Shown piece by piece: positions 59,555 through 64,000 of a stretch of 64,000 nucleotides of DNA. Under the pieces are notes generated by a model, which had not been told where the DNA came from, ran no database searches, and worked only from the letters and a program-made list of their open reading frames with translations. This DNA comes from Glycomyces paridis (GTDB lineage: Bacteria; Actinomycetota; Actinomycetes; Mycobacteriales; Micromonosporaceae). The DNA is taken from contig NZ_STGX01000007.1 of the NCBI RefSeq assembly GCF_004912155.1, forward strand, positions 133,007-197,006, written 5' to 3'. Each line of letters starts with the position of its first letter. Position 1 is the stretch's first letter. Both the position numbers and the translations under genes were made by a program.

Positions 59555-60846
59555 GCCCACAACTCCCCGATGGCGAGGGCGAGTTCGGCCCCCGCGTCGA
59601 TGCTCGCGTGCCGCCCTTCGGCGACGATCCGGCGGCCGTCGCACACCACGTCGGTGATGTCGGCGGCCGTGGCGGCGTAGACGATCCCGGACGGGTCGGC
59701 TCCGGCCGTACGCGGCGAGCGGAGCGCGACCGTGACCAGGTCGGCCCTGGCGCCGACGTCGATGTGGCCCGCGTCGGGCCAGCCGAGGGTGTCGTGGCGG
59801 GTCATGGCGGCGAGGAGTTCCTCGACGCTGAAGCGCCCGCGTTCTTCGGAGACGAGCCGCTCGTGCATCTCGACGGCCCGCGCCTCCTCGAACATGTCCA
59901 CAATGGCGTTCGAGTCGGTGCCGAGGGAGAGCCGCACGCCGGTCTCGGCCAGCGCGCGGGCCGGGCCGAGCCCGTCCGCGAGGTCGCGTTCGGTCGTGGG
60001 ACAGAAGCACGCGGTCGTCCCCGAGCGGCGCAGCAGTTCGATGTCGTGCGCGGCGAGGTGGGTGGCGTGGACGGCCGTGAGGTCGGGCCCGAGGAGGCCG
60101 CACTGCTCCAGCAGTTCCGTAGGGCTGCAACCGTGTGCGGCCCGGCAGGCGTCGTTCTCGGCGCGCTGCTCCGAGAGGTGGACGTGCACGGGCCTGCCCT
60201 CGGTGGAGCACGCGAACGCGGCGATGGCCTCGGCGGGCACGGCCCGCACCGAGTGAACGGCGCCGCCGACGATCGCGTGCGGCGGGGCGTGCAGGCGCTC
60301 GACGCGGTCGAGCCAGCCCTCCAGGCTCCCGTCGCCGAACCGGCGCTGCGCGCCTTCGAGCGGGAGGCCGAACCCGCCCGCGAGGTAGAGCGTGTCGAGG
60401 AGCGTGATGCGGATGCCCGCATCGGCCGCGGCCTGGATGAGCGCCTCCCCCATGGCGTTCGGGTCGGCGTACGGGCGCCCGTCCGGGGCGTGGTGGAGGT
60501 AGTGGAACTCGCCCACGGCGGTGATCCCGGCCAGCGCCATCTCGGCGTAGACGGCGCGGGCGAGCCGGAGATAGGTGTCGGGTTCGAGGCGCCCGGCGAG
60601 GGCGTACATGCCTTCGCGCCAGGTCCAGAAGGTGCCCTTCCCGGCGTGGGTGCGCCCGCGCAGGGCGCGGTGGAAGGCGTGGGAGTGGGCGTTGGCGAAA
60701 CCGGGGAGGGTGACGCCGGGGAGGACCTCGCCTTGGGGTTCGGCGCCGGGGCGGATCGCGGTGATGCGGCCGTCGGCGACGTCGATGGCGACGTCGGCGC
60801 CGATGCCGCTGGGCAGGTGGGCGTATTCGGCCCAGTAGGTCAGCAC
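59551..60846 (-). CDS. hutF: Formimidoylglutamate deiminase
   Basis: HutF converts formiminoglutamate to N-formylglutamate. The 431-residue amidohydrolase has [34 protein letters not shown] and [14 protein letters not shown]. The GTG at 60846 overlaps the preceding gene by seven bases. Its presence means this organism uses the formylglutamate route rather than one-step formiminoglutamase. Confidence 0.95.
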   Translation of the reverse strand: MLTYWAEYAHLPSGIGADVAIDVADGRITAIRPGAEPQGEVLPGVTLPGFANAHSHAFHRALRGRTHAGKGTFWTWREGMYALAGRLEPDTYLRLARAVYAEMALAGITAVGEFHYLHHAPDGRPYADPNAMGEALIQAAADAGIRITLLDTLYLAGGFGLPLEGAQRRFGDGSLEGWLDRVERLHAPPHAIVGGAVHSVRAVPAEAIAAFACSTEGRPVHVHLSEQRAENDACRAAHGCSPTELLEQCGLLGPDLTAVHATHLAAHDIELLRRSGTTACFCPTTERDLADGLGPARALAETGVRLSLGTDSNAIVDMFEEARAVEMHERLVSEERGRFSVEELLAAMTRHDTLGWPDAGHIDVGARADLVTVALRSPRTAGADPSGIVYAATAADITDVVCDGRRIVAEGRHASIDAGAELALAIGELWA

Positions 60847-62045
60847 GCGAGGTCCCGCAGGACGGCGGCGAGGGCTTCGACGCCGGCGGCGCAGTCCTCG
60901 TCGCTCGCGGCCTCGGCGGGGGCGTGGGAGACGCCGGTGGGGTTGCGCACGAAGAGCATCGCGGTGGGGACGTGGGCGGCGAGGACGCCCGCGTCGTGCC
61001 CGGCGCCGGTGGGCAGGACCGGTGCGCCGCCCAATCGCTCGGCGATGCGGTCGCGCAGGTCGGCGTCGAAGTCGACCACGGGGGTCTCGGATTCGGCGCG
61101 GATGGTGAAGCCGGTGCGGTCGCGTGCGGCCCGTTCGGTCACTTTGGACCTGAATCCGGCGAGGATGGCGGCGAGCACGGCCTCGTCGGGCGCGCGGGCG
61201 TCGAGCCAGGCGGTGACGGTGGCGGCGATGGCGTTGGTGGCGTTGGGTTCGGCGACGACGCGGCCGATGGTGGCGAGGCCGCCCGCGAGGCGGGCCTCCT
61301 TGCGGGCGGCGAGGACGGCGAACGCGAAGGTGAGCATCGGGTCGCGGCGGTCGGGCAGGCGCGTGGTCCCGGCGTGGTCGGCGGCGCCGGTGAAGTCGAG
61401 GCGCCAGCGGCCGTGGGGCCAGATGGCGCTGGCGACGCCGACGGGTGCGTCCTCGTCGGCGAGGCGGCGGCCCTGTTCGACGTGGAGTTCGACGAAGGCG
61501 CCGATGCGGGCGAGGCGTTCGGGGTCGGGGCCGAGGGCGTCGGGGTCGGCGCCGGCTTCGCGCATGGCGTCGGCGAGGGCGGTTCCGGCGGGGTCGGTGA
61601 GGGCGCGGGCGCGGTCGGGGTCGACGGCGCCGGTCATGAGGCGGGTGCCGAGGCAGGGGACGCCGAAGCGTCCGCCTTCCTCTTCGGTGAAGGCGCCCAC
61701 GGCGATCGGGCGCCGGGGGCGGTCGCCTGCGGCGCGGAGGGCGTCGACGGCGAGGAAGGCGGAGACGATGCCGAGCGGGCCGTCGTAGGCGCCGCCGTGC
61801 GGGACGGAGTCGAAGTGGCTGCCGGTGAGGACGGCGTCGCCCGATTCGGGGTCGCCCCACCAGGCGTAGAGGTTGCCGTTGCGGTCGGTCTCGCAGGTGA
61901 GGCCGCGTTCGCGGGCCTGGGCGCGGAACCAGTCGCGGCAGGCGAGGTCGGCGGCGCTCCAGGAGTACCGGAGGTAGCCGCCGCCGCTCTGGCGCCCGAT
62001 GGGGGCGAGTTCGTCCCAGAGTCTGCGGAACTCGTCGGTGTCCAT
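60840..62045 (-). CDS. M20 family amidohydrolase (allantoate amidohydrolase-like) in the hut operon
   Basis: A 401-residue M20 peptidase-family enzyme of the allantoate/N-carbamoyl-amino-acid hydrolase branch. Metal ligands appear as His 77 and Asp 88 ([18 protein letters not shown]), the Glu pair ([10 protein letters not shown]) and [24 protein letters not shown] is the dimer-domain motif. It lies between hutU and hutF. No HutG is seen, so this may be the deformylase that finishes the pathway, giving glutamate and formate. Streptomyces has a similar arrangement. Allantoate as substrate has no support here. Confidence 0.88.
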   Translation of the reverse strand: MDTDEFRRLWDELAPIGRQSGGGYLRYSWSAADLACRDWFRAQARERGLTCETDRNGNLYAWWGDPESGDAVLTGSHFDSVPHGGAYDGPLGIVSAFLAVDALRAAGDRPRRPIAVGAFTEEEGGRFGVPCLGTRLMTGAVDPDRARALTDPAGTALADAMREAGADPDALGPDPERLARIGAFVELHVEQGRRLADEDAPVGVASAIWPHGRWRLDFTGAADHAGTTRLPDRRDPMLTFAFAVLAARKEARLAGGLATIGRVVAEPNATNAIAATVTAWLDARAPDEAVLAAILAGFRSKVTERAARDRTGFTIRAESETPVVDFDADLRDRIAERLGGAPVLPTGAGHDAGVLAAHVPTAMLFVRNPTGVSHAPAEAASDEDCAAGVEALAAVLRDLAC

Positions 62046-62089
62046 GCGTTCCCCGTTCTGGGCGGCCGCGGCGGGCCGCCGGTCGGCGT

Positions 62090-64000
<1,911 letters not shown>

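Overview
The window is a very GC-rich stretch of a Gram-positive actinomycete chromosome. Coding is dense, GTG starts and GTGA/ATGA stop-start overlaps are common, and several loci are typical of actinomycetes: ndgR divergent from leuCD, an HU protein with a long Lys/Ala tail, a DUF3105/DUF305 pair, a Rex-type operator in front of cydAB, and an AldO-type alditol oxidase. The genus cannot be fixed from sequence alone. No rRNA, phage, CRISPR array or classical IS element is visible. One tRNA (Gln, UUG) is present.

Layout. 1-2.2 kb: end of a DUF3105 gene, a DUF305 gene and a repeat-bearing membrane-anchored protein. 2.2-3.4 kb: an Rpn/YhgA-like PD-(D/E)XK gene between two near-identical hairpins that face each other, next to a remnant of a second copy. 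3.4-6.5 kb: sulfate activation (cysQ-cysD-cysN). 6.6-12.2 kb: a polyprenyl-phosphate sugar-1-phosphate transferase, pth, rplY, prs and glmU. 12.3-16.7 kb: an XylF/ChvE-type sugar ABC transporter with its ROK regulator and a candidate operator. 16.8-17.4 kb: yefM-yoeB toxin-antitoxin and tRNA-Gln. 17.5-19.9 kb: LemA plus two tandem uncharacterised membrane-anchored paralogs. 20.2-22.9 kb: glmM, rpsI, rplM. 23.2-28.9 kb: the thiamine genes thiE-thiO-thiS-thiG-thiD, with a TPP riboswitch ahead of thiE, then thiC behind a 297-bp spacer holding two 80-bp repeats. 29-33 kb: a J-domain-less DnaJ-like membrane protein, an RsmC-like methyltransferase, an orphan membrane protein and a secreted HNH nuclease with a P-domain. 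33-37.3 kb: cydAB with the Rex operator, a WYL regulator and RidA. 37.4-43.7 kb: a YfbK-like VWA lipoprotein, truA, and the translation/RNA polymerase group rplQ, rpoA, rpsK, rpsM, rpmJ, infA, with rpsD lying upstream of infA. 43.9-46.8 kb: ddl, gpsA and an acyltransferase. 47.1-50.2 kb: small proteins, a Nudix protein with a degenerate phosphatase domain, and alditol oxidase. 50.4-54 kb: hup, leuDC, ndgR. 54-56.8 kb: a lipoprotein, then an XRE/nucleotidyltransferase pair lying between two exact 41-bp hairpin repeats, then a small secreted protein. 56.9-64 kb: a histidine-degradation operon (hppD end, hutU, M20 amidohydrolase, hutF, hutI, hutH), one tightly coupled minus-strand transcription unit.

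Most of the window is core metabolism and information processing. The clearest candidates for something undescribed are the two accessory cassettes (Rpn gene; XRE + nucleotidyltransferase). Each sits between duplicated terminator hairpins in a gap between convergent genes, as if a shared terminator had been the insertion point and had been copied. Less striking candidates are the DnaJ-like membrane protein, the LemA-linked paralogs, the degenerate MutT1-like phosphatase domain and the repeats ahead of thiC.
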